Shown here: one piece after another, positions 22,397-33,194 of the stretch
Layout of the letters: every line of letters starts with the position of its first letter
Position numbering within the stretch: position 1 is the stretch's first letter
From: Dicyema japonicum
Lineage: Eukaryota; Dicyemida; Rhombozoa; Dicyemidae
DNA: 64,000 nt
Assembly: GCA_011109175.1 (NCBI GenBank)
Contig: RDEW01000018.1
Coordinates: forward strand, 887,345 to 951,344
Reading direction: 5' to 3'
Notes under the pieces: model-generated
What the model was told of the DNA's origin: nothing
The model's input: the letters and a program-made list of their open reading frames with translations, nothing else
The model's database searches: none
Made by a program: the position numbers and the translations under genes

Positions 22397-23747
22397 TTAA
22401 ATCTCAATATTTCTCCTAATAGCATCAATTCTCTTCTGTCTGATCTCATCCAAAGTGAGCTCCCTCTTAGAACACGACGAACTGGCATAACCTCACCCTA
22501 ACCTGTACTCACTCATCCTCACCGCAGCAGTATTCAACAGCACATTCACATCACACAGACTGTTTATTCGACTCACTGTAGCCTTCCTCATATCAGTCTC
22601 CAATATCTTCAGCTCCTCATCACTCAGCAAGGACAACACATCATCAAACACAGGACGATAAGTGAACTGTTGCAGCGGGGACAATCTTACAACACCAATT
22701 TGAGCTCGACACGTGGGACAAGTCTGCTGTTGCCGAAACCACAGTTTAATACATTCAACATGGAACACGTGTCCACACTCCATCTTTCTAGAATTCCCCA
22801 AAACCATCGACTCCCGACAAATAAGGCACATGTCCTGATGGGACAAATCATCGGTCTTCACGTCAAACCGTCTGAAATGATCCGCCAATCAACCTGTCAG
22901 TGAGAATCCTCTCGAACACTGCCGAAATGTACAGACTGCGGAACATGCGAATAACCACCCTGGAATAAGTCTGGGAAAAACTGGGAATAATCGAAGGCTC
23001 GCCTCAGCATGTGGAGGAACAGGAAGGGCTGCTGATAGAGGGACAATACATACGGCATTATTACCACCAGTTTTGCGAGATCTGTGTTAATCTATCACTT
23101 ACTGGTAACAAAGTCAGTGATGACGGTCGCAAAATCAAAGATAAATGAAAATGCCCTTATTGCCAGTCGGAATAGGTCTATCGTCAATAACAAAGTCTCC
23201 AACGTCAGAATAAATGTCTCCGACTTCAGAAAGAGCACAACGTAGAGGTCCACCACCAACAAAATGAGAAACAGGACTGCTGAGTCCACACATTACCAAA
23301 TAATCGTAGTTTGAAAACCCACGGGACTCTCCCCATTCGCTGAAGACTTTCCACTTTGATCTCCAACAGCCAATGTAGCACGTGCAAGGAAATCAGTCCC
23401 CCATAAAGAGCAAATGACCCCTGACTCAGGACTGAGAGGAGAATCCCCAACTCCAAACACAACATGACTGTTTTGTCCCTCAGTGTCTGCAATAAGTAAA
23501 ATACTGACTTGAATCTCATCAGATAAGAGTCTCCCAACGAGGAGGTTGGAGAAGATCTTCATACATTCATACATTAAGATAAGTCCCTGTGCGCTAAGTA
23601 TCTGTGGATTAGTTAAGAGACAACCAGTAGTATAATTTTGGATTTGAATAAGTAGTTCACTGAAGTAAAGAAGTCTCTGTGGACGAAAAAACTGTATAAT
23701 ACGCAGAAAGTGGTTATTATTAAGGATGACACAAGTACCGACGACAT
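22397..23747 (-). CDS. HRD1: HRD1/synoviolin-type ER E3 ubiquitin ligase
   Basis: A multipass ER protein that ubiquitinates misfolded proteins during ER-associated degradation. Nine exons start at ATG 23745-23747 and stop with TAA 22397-22399. Introns are 23602-23624, 23487-23508, 23277-23296, 23082-23102, 22998-23020, 22936-22958, 22872-22893 and 22482-22502, all 20-23 nt and GT...AG. The joined frame is 391 codons with no indel needed. Hydrophobic helices fill about residues 1-190, including HVLHWLLEIKVESLQR, which matches the HRD1 FHWLxEDRVxxxER segment. The RING-H2 lies at about 256-295: C-L-I-C, C-G-H-V-F-H-V-E-C, then WFRQQQTCPTC, an HRD1 signature. The protein is shorter than animal HRD1 (about 600 residues), as the proline-rich tail is absent. 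The last exon encodes TLDEIRQKRIDAIRRNIEI. Assignment by motif and gapless alignment from memory. Confidence 0.92.
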
Positions 23748-23900
23748 ACGTAATACACTTTTATTTTTGAGTTTAAATTAATTTTATTAAAAAACAAGAA
23801 AATTTATTAATTTATAATTATTTATCCCCGTCGACATAATTTACGAGACATAATTCAACCAAGAATGATGTTGTGGGTCACCTCGCTATGTCAGTTGGAT
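23748..23900. other. AT-rich region upstream of the HRD1-like gene
   Basis: Presumed 5' flank; no promoter element can be assigned with confidence. Confidence 0.3.
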
Positions 23901-24235
23901 GTGTTTAGAAAAAAACCACCTATTTTCCCTGTTGGTTCTAGGAGATCCCGATGGCGTCCTTCGAGCGGGTTTCAATTAGATCCTCCTAGTGTCGGGAGAT
24001 ATTGAGTCTATCAGGATTTACAGACTACTCAGTCCTCCGTTCGGAGCTGGGAAAATCGACCCACTCAGTCTTCAGACATCAGAGGAGGACATGTCGAATA
24101 CATCGTCATAATGAACAACCGCCATCAACACACAAGATATAGGACTCGTCCCGGGGATTCAAACTCGAATCCTGATCTCTCACTATGTTTATCTCTCACA
24201 TCACTGATTAGCTGGAATGTTATATATGACCTACA
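23900..24235 (-). mobile_element. Possible second SINE family
   Basis: On the minus strand there is a B-box-like GATTCGAGTTTGAATCC stretch near 24140-24160 followed by a GC-richer body than its surroundings, ending near gatctcctagaaccaacagg. No second copy was found in this window, so the call is tentative. Confidence 0.3.
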
Positions 24236-24244
24236 TTCTGCCTA

Positions 24245-25440
24245 AAACCCGAGCATCATCGACATTGTTCTATCTTCCCTGTATAACGATCAGGTGAACA
24301 AGGAAAAAGCAAAATGGGATGATTTTAAGGCAGAAATGGAAAAATCTTCGAAAGACATATTTATGGATAACTTTACCTCCTCGGATAAGCCGTGGCTTTA
24401 TTCAACTCCGTCATATAGTCAGCTGATAAGGAATTAGTCCTCAAAGAATACATACAAGTTCCTTCGCCTCATTTGCGAAAGGAGACGCTTAAACGACCAA
24501 AACCAGTCATCAACCCCAAACCAACTATTCTCATTGAATAAGAAAATATACACGTTGATTTCACAAGTCAATAATGAGTTTGTCTCTCATCTCAATCCGA
24601 AATTAAACCTCAAAAATTCTGGCGATTCATCAAAGGTGTTCAGGTAGTCAAACTAAGTCTGGGTCCTCTCGTGGTGGGTATTTGATAAAAATACCCGAAC
24701 TAAAGATTTTTATGTCAGGAAAACGTCCTGATGTATGAGATCAGTCACATTCCAATTTCCAAAAATACTAACGGAGTCAATCACTACAGCTAAGAGGGGT
24801 CATATCCAAGTTTCCGTAACTCTAAAGTCATTGATGGCCAATTTATCTTCCACTAGAAACACCTCGGACCTACGGAGGCATTTATAAATTCTCAGACTAC
24901 ATTCTCTTACCTTGATGGTATCGAAATTCCTAAAAAGAATAGCTTTGAATGAGATTTCATTCCACCTCAACCGGTCTTCATCATCTCCCGCCTCTCCACA
25001 TTAACGCAGTTTATAGCCGACGGTTTCAATAATTATATGCCCCCTGAAATAATTATTCTGGCTTCAATCGATATGATGAAAGCTTTTGACACATTCCTCC
25101 TCTCAAGCAAGATCAGGTAATCAAATGTCCTTCTGCGGTAGTCTTGGGTCACAAATTTCCTTCCGGAAGACTTTGTCAAAACAGTTTATACTTCCATGTC
25201 TTGGTTTCATCACCTCCCCAAGTGTGTTGCTCTATCATTTTCTGCTTTGTATTGACTTACGAAAGTGAGTCGTGGTCCATTGCCATTTCCCGCTCTTCTC
25301 CCGAAACTGTTCACAATCCAAGAAGCTGCCAAAAGAGTCATTGGCCGCAATTTTATGTCCTCCCCTCTGGAAGCAGTTTTGATTGGACGACAACCGAAGA
25401 GGGTGAGGACAGCTACTCAGTTTAACAACCCTGGTGGATG
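24245..25440 (+). pseudogene. LINE remnant (linker and RT pieces)
   Basis: The plus strand reads DIVLSSLYNDQVNKEKAKWD and DFKAEMEKSS, as found between endonuclease and RT. Much later comes ASIDMMKAFDTFLLSSKI (25056-25112), which fits RT motif A (xxDMxKAFDxx), then a C-terminal-like KLFTIQEAAKRVIGRNFMSS (about 25295-25355). The catalytic YADD region is not recognisable. Heavily shifted. Confidence 0.55.
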
Positions 25441-26340
25441 AAGCAAATGTAAACTTTTCTCGTAGCTCTACGTAGGCATCTTGATAGTTTTGATTATTTT
25501 GATGGTTGAGAAGTATCCTCCGATCTTGCAGGATCTTTCAACAAGCAACTTACTAGGGTTTGGTTCGTGTCTGCTAATAGATGAGAGTATAGCTACAGTT
25601 CCTAAAGCAATTTGATTTTGGTGATCACAAGACGGCACTTTTTGGTCGTTTTTCAATTTCTCGACACACAAGATGCATCTGACAGATTTTTGGAAGCGTC
25701 CGGTTACCTTCAATTGAAGGAAAAATTAGACCACAGAAATTAATGACTAAAATAATAAAGATTTATTTCACCACCCATGTGACTGTTTATAAATCACGTT
25801 TTCCATCAACCCACATGATAATTTAAAGTTTGTAAAATTATTTTTGTATGACGGCAATTTTTGAAAGAAGACTCGATGAAAAAGTAGAAATAAGGACAGC
25901 AATGATATCATAATTAGATATCAGCGGTGGAAGCACATGAACTGTTTTGAGCTCAAGACGTCGTATGGTGTGTTTTATTAAGATGAGAGTCATTGAGTAA
26001 GTAAAATCTTCAGTATATCTAACAATTTACAATTGTTAGACCAGATCTCGCATTATAAGACAATATAACGTTTTTTAAAATTAATGAAAGTTTTTGTTTT
26101 GGTGTTCAAGTAGAGAATATAGAAATCATCAAAATCTATGTCTCCGTAAATAATTGCCTGGTAAATAAATAAGCCACTATATAGAAAAATTAGTTTCAAA
26201 CTAAATTATAGATCGTGGTTCGGACTCTCTCGGAGATCAGTTAGATGTATCTTATTTAAAAAAAGCATTGAACTAACTTAATTTTTAACAAAGTTTAAGT
26301 GCATAAAATTATAAGAAAATTTAACTAAAAATTATAATGT
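25441..26340. other. Intergenic, one unassigned minus frame
   Basis: A minus frame at 25468-25713 contains SVRCILCVEKLKN and VPSCDHQNQIALGTVAILSS, which looks protein-like but matches nothing I know. From 25740 to 26340 the DNA is AT-rich and featureless. Confidence 0.3.
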
Positions 26341-27534
26341 TCAATGGTGGTGAGATTTCTTGAGATTTTGATCTTTATGTCCCAAATTTGAATCTTTGTT
26401 GACGGATTCTTTCAAAGGCTTGGTCTCGCACGTGTGGGTAATTGCCTTGACAGGTTTTGAATATCGCTATGATTAAATATAATATTCAAACATAGGCCGA
26501 GTAATCAATTTTTTGAGATTTGATAAACTGAACCAATATATCTTCCCTCTCCAACCTTTCATCTTCCTTGATTACCCGCGTTGTGTAATTGTCTAACGGT
26601 TGAAATCCAACATTATCTTGTTGGCCCTACCAATCTCAACAGGATGGTACCGATATTTCATTGTTAAAAACATTTGAGGTAATCGATCAAATTATGTGGT
26701 AGTTCGCACAGTTTGTCTCCGTTTTGGATCATAAAGTCAACGATATCTATGCAGTCTTTCATATTATTCATTAAATCAAATTCAATCTGAAATTAGGATT
26801 AAATATACAGGAAATAATGTCGGAGTAAAAACTATGGCCAAATTCTTACTATTCATATTGGGGGACCGATGACCGATTTCATGGAGGAAACAAAATAAGT
26901 TGAATATTCCACACTGAATATATCTCGGCATTAAACGAATTAAGATTGAGTAAGCAGTCAGTTTGTTGGCTTCTGTACATTCTAAACATTATTCCTAATA
27001 TCCCACGTGGTGAAATCAGTCGGACGGCTTCAATAAATTCAAGTGGAATTACTGAAGGCTCAAATGTACGAAGGAGTCGTTTTAGTGCACATGCCAACTC
27101 ATGAATGGTAAAGTAGTTCTGCACTTTAAGGAACTCATCTTTTTTCAGCAGCTCAATGATCTTTGTGACTTTATCATTGTTTCCACTCAATCTGAAGATT
27201 CCCTCCATTAAGTAGTCTATGGTACATTACTCATATGACTACCCTTAAATGATTTAATTTTGTCCATTATCTGTTGGACTCTACTAATCAACCTCAATTT
27301 ATCAGAATCTTCTATGCTTATCTTATATCTCTTACCTTTAACCAGCGTTTTTTTCTTGCTAAAATTATGCATCTTTTTCTTTACTGGTACTTTAATTTCC
27401 ATGAATTCGTGAACACACTCAACTTCTATGTACTGAAAGGCATGCATCATCATAACAGTCCTATAGCTTTCAGGGAAATTAATCATCATTGAAATAATGA
27501 ACTCTTCAAGCATCAAACTGTTCACAAATAACAT
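26341..27534 (-). CDS. RhoGAP-domain protein
   Basis: Predicted GTPase-activating protein for Rho-family GTPases. It starts at ATG 27532-27534; introns are 27217-27242 (26 nt), 26982-27006 (25), 26787-26808 (22), 26627-26650 (24) and 26467-26491 (25), all GT...AG and all in phase. The RhoGAP core begins at about residue 98: DYLMEGIFRLSGNNDKV carries the arginine finger (R106), then ELACALKRLLRTFEPSVIPL, LTAYSILIRLMPRYIQ and NSKNLAIVFTPTLFP with the conserved Asn. A run of five A (plus strand 26666-26670) breaks the frame by one base after DYLKCF. Beyond it coding continues (QQDNVGFQPLDNYTTRVIKE) to a stop at 26341-26343, giving about 356 residues. If the run is real, the protein ends at 265 residues. 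No membrane or lipid-binding domain seen. Confidence 0.88.
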
Positions 27535-27999
27535 TTAATGTAAGCGAACGGAATACTCAATTTAAATATAACCGGTTCCTTTACGAATATTACTTCCTTA
27601 GACTAATTGATTTAATTATTATCATACTAAAATATTATTAATTCAAACAGCTATTAATAGTAGTATTTAACAATAATAGTCATCTCTCATTTACAACACG
27701 TGTGGAAGTTATTCATGTTACACGTCGATAGAACCTCCCCATGTCGATCTGGGGTCATTTACTTAGTTGGGAACTATCTCTTTTTCTTTGTAACCTTGTT
27801 ATCCTGGGGTAATAATAGTGCTCTTTAACCGGATGTCTACATCGGAATCTTCAATAAGACCCTGTCGTTGGGAGGCCACCTAGAAATAAGAAGCTGAGAA
27901 TATCTTCAACAATCACTTGACCACTACCACAAAGTTTCCCATTACTTGAATCCACTAACCAGAGACACACCTGGAGAACACTCAGGAAAATCTAATCTC
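27535..27999. other. Intergenic AT-rich DNA
   Basis: No feature recognised between the RhoGAP gene and the RT remnant downstream. Confidence 0.4.
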
Positions 28000-29340
28000 C
28001 AGCAAAAGAACAAACCTGGACCAAGAGTAAAAAAACTTCGTATCTACGCATGTCATACGGACCCTCGAAGTGAACAAGATAATGGATCAGAGACTTCATG
28101 AGATAACACTTTAGAAATGCTTCCCCGTGGGCCTTCAGACTGGAACGTGCACACCTCCGATGTGGGCATCATCTATATCTTGTTGGAAGAGTTGTTCAGG
28201 ATCTCTTTACTTGCCCTGGAACATAAACGTGGATTGTATAACGTCAAGATGGGTCCCAATACTTCGGGAGTGCATTGATTCTTTACCGCTCCCGTGGATC
28301 TCTAAGAAACTAGACAGGCGCGTAGGGGGTTGCTATTCAGCAGTTTCTCAAACATACCTTCACACATGCTTTTACAAAGGTTTTTCTGGGATGGGAAACT
28401 TCCGACTACTCCGCATTGTTGGTCTCTGATGATTCTGTGAGAGGTGAGGATCACATTGACCAACACCTGAATGGAGTTTAGGGAAAAATGGGGGTGTTCT
28501 AAATCTATGGGAGTGTGGATTTCCAGATCGCCGAAGCAGACAAATAGGATGCTTGGTCCATTCTTGATCGTCAAATTTCAGTTTCGTACAACGTTCAATA
28601 GTGGAAGGAAGAGGGAGTGATTAGATTGAACTGTTTTATTCTTAGAACCAAGGTACCTTGTGGTTGTGGTGGACATGTTTCAGTTTTGTGCTAATAGGGA
28701 GTTCCTCAATAGAACATGATGTATACCCGTCCAGCGTCTCAAGATGTGCGAATGTCATTTTATTTGTCCTCCTTTGAGAGTATCTCTAATTTCACGTCTT
28801 AAAGGGTATCCAAGTACCTCCAGTTGGTGTGATGGTCTCCGAGGGCTTTGGAATGATCTATCAAAACGAGAAAAAATCAGATTAAATTCAAAGTGGGGGA
28901 ATCCAAAATTGGTGACCTCACATTTTGAAGTATTAAGACTAAAGTCGAGGCTCTCCTGTTGAAGCATTAGTCTTCTTAGATTCTCTAACACATTGTTTGT
29001 TGGTCACCATAGTTCGTCATCAAAGTATATAGATTAACACCCCGTCACTAAATTGAACAAGAGCTGGTTGCAGTGGATCCCCTTTTGGAGACCCGAGGAC
29101 GAGATAATGAAGTATTTGCTGTGACCCAGGCTTGACGTTTTTGTGTAAGGGCCACGCCCATATTTGTATTTTGAGGGAGAGTCCTCCAAAATTACATCAC
29201 GACGTATGCTGTCGAAGGTGTTTTAACATCAATTTGGGAATCATGGGGAATATTCATGTCTTTGAGCGTAACTGTCAAAACAGAGTGTACTTTTACTTCT
29301 CAACCTTCGAGACTGTCGACCCCTACTTCATTGGCTTAAG
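28000..29340 (-). pseudogene. Family A element, reverse transcriptase region
   Basis: The minus strand reads KNVKPGSQQILHYLVLGSPK then GDPLQPALVQF (motif B, 29041-29110), a YFDDE motif C at about 29005-29030, VLENLRRLMLQQESLDFSLN, TSKCEVTNFGFP, and lower down SLNSIQVLVNVILTSHRIIR. RTs with GDPLxPALF, YxDDG and LNxSKCE belong to the same non-LTR lineage whose C-terminus carries the RPDG/WD module, so this is probably the RT half of family A. Frames are broken in many places. Confidence 0.7.
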
Positions 29341-29425
29341 AGATCACACAAAAAACCAGACAACTTAAACACCAAAACTTGCTCTCAATAAATTTTAAGG
29401 TTTAAGACATACAATTTGTTAAAAA

Positions 29426-30421
29426 TCAAATAATCTCAAAATCTCCATTGGCAAATACCCTAATGGATCGCTCAGGAATACACGACAGCTCCCCCAGTGC
29501 TAATTCCTTCTTATAATCAACGACAGTCTCCTCTGCCGAACATTCACTCAAATCAATATAAAAAGGGAGTAACGGGGACTTATGCAACTTCACCCCCACT
29601 GTCTTTATATTATTCCACTCCTGGAATTTTAACGACGATTCTACTAAAGGCTTCAATTATGTTATCAGTCAAGAACTGCTCCCCCAACGAGCTGGTCCCA
29701 ACCATGAAAGAACTAAAAGATGAGGACCAATCTTACCTAGTAGAAGCTCCCCCTCGAATAATACAGCCAATAGTGCACAAAGCTCGACGGACTTCTCTTG
29801 GAAGACTGAACTCTGAGCAATTCAAGGGAATCGGGATCCTGAGTTAACCCACATTTACTTTGCACAAGTCATAAACTTTGACCCCAGAAAATTACGCACG
29901 TGATGCTTTATAGACTTGTCTACCCAAAATACATCAAATGAGGCGCCCAGGTTTCTTTTAGCCTCAAAGGGTATGAACTCTTGTTTGAGCTTCATCATTG
30001 GGAAGATCTGGGGTCAACAATAAAAGAACCTCAATGGATTCTAGGCATTTCATGTTATTGAGTCTTTGTTTGACTGTCTCGACTGTGTGATGTACACCCA
30101 CGCCTTCGTTGAGTCTGAGAGCTATTAATTCGTGTTGTAGCACCTCCTGCTGGTCAACGGAAGGTAACTTGAGGTCTTTGTGGAATAAACAGATTTGCGG
30201 ATTTTCTGGCACAGTTCTGTGAGGAAGTCTGCAATAAATTATGGTTTTGGATGATTTTAGGGATTTCTTGAGTGAAAATTGAACGTATATTTTGGATTCT
30301 GCAGAGGAATTAAAAATGTCCTTATTTTCCTTAGACAATTTTGTATTATATTGTAACAATGCATGAACTGCTTCTTTAACCTACATAAGAGAAATTTTGT
30401 CACCTTATTTGAATTTAACAT
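29426..30421 (-). CDS. RSL1D1: Ribosomal L1-domain protein, UTP30/RSL1D1-like
   Basis: A nucleolar protein of the ribosomal L1 superfamily, linked in other eukaryotes to pre-ribosome assembly. It starts at ATG 30419-30421; introns are 30381-30403 (23 nt), 30008-30029 (22), 29839-29858 (20) and 29713-29736 (24). Ordered matches: VKEAVHALLQYN; IYVQFSLKKSLKSS; CRLPHRTVPENPQICLFHKD; after the second intron LKQEFIPFEAKRNLGASFDV and FWVDKSI, equal to the family's LKxxYxxFEaKRxLxxsyDxFlaD; NFLGSKF; and at the end WNNIKTVGVKLHKSPLLPFY. One extra shift at 29618-29636 can be a 19-nt (or 16-nt) intron or a one-base indel after KIPG. About 296-302 residues, close to yeast Utp30. Confidence 0.88.
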
Positions 30422-30424
30422 AAA

Positions 30425-31500
30425 ACTGAATCAAAAGCACGTGCAATGTAATCTTTATAAATATAATTTTAAATAATTTAAAAAATATAATATAAATATT
30501 TTAAATAAGCTATTATATAAAATGTCCTTTAATAATAATAATAAAAATGGAAAGTGCCCGTAAGGCCAGTTAGGTAAGTGGCCAATTGGTTGGAAAGTTG
30601 AGGTGGTCCTTGTCATCCTTCTCATGAGATTGGACGAAATGATTCACTCGGAAGACATCGAAAACTTGAATTTTTGAACAAAGTAAGTGTCTGATGCTCA
30701 TAGGATCTGTATTCGAATCTTGTCCAGTTTGAAATTAAAGGAACATTGAGGATCATCTGTCACGAACTTCGTGTATAGGAAATTAGTTGGTATGCTTATA
30801 CTTGTTATGCCAATATCTAGCCACATTCCTGAACTTACCACCATTTGGAGTCTTTCCTATCCGTAAAGACAAGGATCATTTGGATCCCGATTAGACTAAG
30901 TCGGAATATAGAATAATACAACTTCAACAATTTTTTACTAACCAGGAAATGAAGAGGAATACTACCTTGGATTCTTACTTATCCTCCTTTTCATAGTTGG
31001 GGGATAAAATTGGACGAAGCACTTGGAAGAGTTGAGAAGAATAGAAAGTGAAATCAGGGGAGCTATTGGAATCTTCTTGAATTGTGGAAGAGGGTGCATT
31101 TAGGCGGTGGTCGTTCAGGCATACTAAATGGTCCTGTTCAGATAGGATATGAAGTTAAGGGAAGTTCACCAAGCAGGACTCTTGGCCTTAAAATTCCAAC
31201 AAATTAAAAAGTTTTCAATGGTGGAAAGGCTGAATAGTCGGTGAAGGTAGTCCCCTGAGCAACTTTTTGTGGTGGAATGTAGAGATTAAAGATCGTGTGA
31301 GGTTTAAAAAACTACCGGTATCCCACAAGCACAATAATACATATCATCTAGTGTCTTGGAGTACCAATGGTCAAGTCATAAAGGGTCAACATAGTGCAAG
31401 TCCACGTTATAGACAGTAAAAAACAAAATAATCCGTAATTGGCGAAACAAAAAAAATTCAAAAAATCAAAATAAATAGAATTTAAAAATATAAATAAAAA
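30425..31500. other. Intergenic between RSL1D1-like and GPR89-like genes
   Basis: No convincing frame. A B-box-like TATTCGAATCTTG at about 30711-30723 hints at an old tRNA-derived SINE, but no A-box is convincing. Confidence 0.35.
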
Positions 31501-31503
31501 CTA

Positions 31504-33111
31504 TCAATGTCTGGAAGAGTTGGTGTACCTCATAGCATCGTGCTTATTAAAAATGCAGAGGAATGTAATCAAAGCGGAAATCAGGAAAATAATGTTGAAC
31601 CACCTTTGGTAAAAATCAAATCTAAGGCCTTCCAAAATGGAAGTAATTATGGTCCTATACTCCGGAGGCACAGTGGACCTCATCAGTAACACGGAGGAGA
31701 CACAGTACATCCCCTAACCAATGAGACCATAATCTACCATGATCTCCGCCATCACCAAAAACAATAATGTCAGAAAAGGTCCCTTCGTTTGCCGCCCCTG
31801 TGAACAACCTCTCAAGATTCAACAGAAGACCCCTCACACTGGTCACTGCCAGGATCCCCACTGCCATAAACGACGCCTGTTGAGACCACAGTTTCACCTA
31901 TGCCATAAAATAGCTCACTACGTCAATGTCGATCGAAAGAAAGCCTACCAAGATCGCTATTCCATTAGTAACGGGGTCCGCCCCGCCCACACGATTAAGT
32001 AGAATGCTGACGATCGTCTAAAGGTCACTCAAAATGCCACAATAAAAATCTTCCAGCAGCAGTAACCGAAGAACAACCAACCGACGATGTTGAAATAGAT
32101 CCCCTTGTAGGTTAGTGACTCTAGTATGAGTTTCTAATGGGTGAGAGTGGTGGGTACCCGCTGTCTGGCCAACTCTCGATATTCAAGGTAGTACCAGGTG
32201 AACGAATCCTCTAGCAGTTCAATCTCACGTGCTAGTTTTCCTAGGCTTCAATACAAGATAAACCGATCTCATCGTCCTCTGAGCTGAAATACTTGGAAAA
32301 AACGTGGAAACTCCGACTTTTGAGAAGGTTTTCCTCGTTCCTTAAAAGTATGAGTCTACGCTTAGAGCCACGTGGACCTCCTTTTCTTTCCAATAATCAT
32401 ATTCAGTGTGACCATGACCTGGTTCTTGGCAAACTCAACGTCCCGATCCTCGACTCGGCTAAAATCAAAAGAAGAGGTACCAGAGGAAGTAGAACATGGT
32501 ATTGTAAGGGTAGGTGATGACTCCGACCCCTGACAGAAGGGCAATAACGGCGACTCCAATGATTCCAACTCGACGACCGCCTGCTCGAGAGAGAGGTACC
32601 CTGGGTTGGGGAAAGAAAAATACCTGCCTTGTGGGAAATGAATGGGAACGGATTTCCGATCTTCCAGAAGAGGCAGAATAGGAAGGCCCAAAGAAGGGTG
32701 ATGAGGAACCGACGAAGACTACGATTAGCTGGAATATAAGAGAAGGATACTGAATGGGAGAGACTGCACAAGGGTGTAAGCCATGTGGAGGGGAATAACG
32801 AAAATTATGAAGAAAATCATCATCACGAGGCTGAACTTCCAATGAAAATGGCGGGAACTAGGCTTGGGAATAAGTAATACTCTTGGGAGAGGATATCGAG
32901 GATCTCGAAAATTATTAGTTCAAATAAGGTGCACGAGAAGGCGAAGGTGAGGGAGAAAAGGAGAATCACGCTGAAGTTACGGATTTGGTAGTCACGGAAA
33001 AGTTTTTCGAGGAAGAATATCCACGATCCAAGGAAGAAGATGATCTGTTTTGGTTAAAGAATAGAATACCTGGCTTGCTAAGACAACTATAGAATCTATA
33101 ACGATCGGCAT
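31504..33111 (-). CDS. GPR89: GPR89 / Golgi pH regulator homologue
   Basis: A multipass protein of Golgi/ER membranes; animal GPHR is an anion channel for Golgi acidification. Twelve exons from ATG 33109-33111 to TGA 31504-31506. Introns: 33045-33069, 32858-32880, 32729-32750, 32601-32623, 32459-32480, 32356-32377, 32241-32263, 32134-32157, 32018-32040, 31898-31921 (or three nt shorter), 31714-31737; all 21-25 nt. Coding length is 451 codons, like the animal protein (455). Matches in order: LTFAFSCTLFELIIFEIL, SRHFHWKFSLVMMIF, FWKIGNPFPFIS, RVGIIGVAVIALLSGVGVIT, YKGIYFNIVGWLFFGYCCWK, VKLWSQQASFMAVGILAVTS, VRGLL and MYCVSSVLLMRSTVPPEYRT. A one-base loss before RVGIIG and an extra T in a T-run near 31759-31770 (before MAEIM) disturb the frame and cancel in length. 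Probably a working gene with assembly errors. Confidence 0.92.
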
Positions 33112-33194
33112 CAGCACATGAACGTAGAATTCTTTTGGATTATTTATATTTTATTATATAAATTAAAAAATTAATATCACTATATTTTATTTCA

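Noticed and set aside
28127-28429. Plus-strand ORF of 100 codons
   Set aside because: Antisense to the family A RT, which has matching motifs in several frames of the minus strand.
30545-30740. A further tRNA-derived SINE
   Set aside because: Only a B-box-like tattcgaatcttg is present; no A-box, body or second copy supports it.
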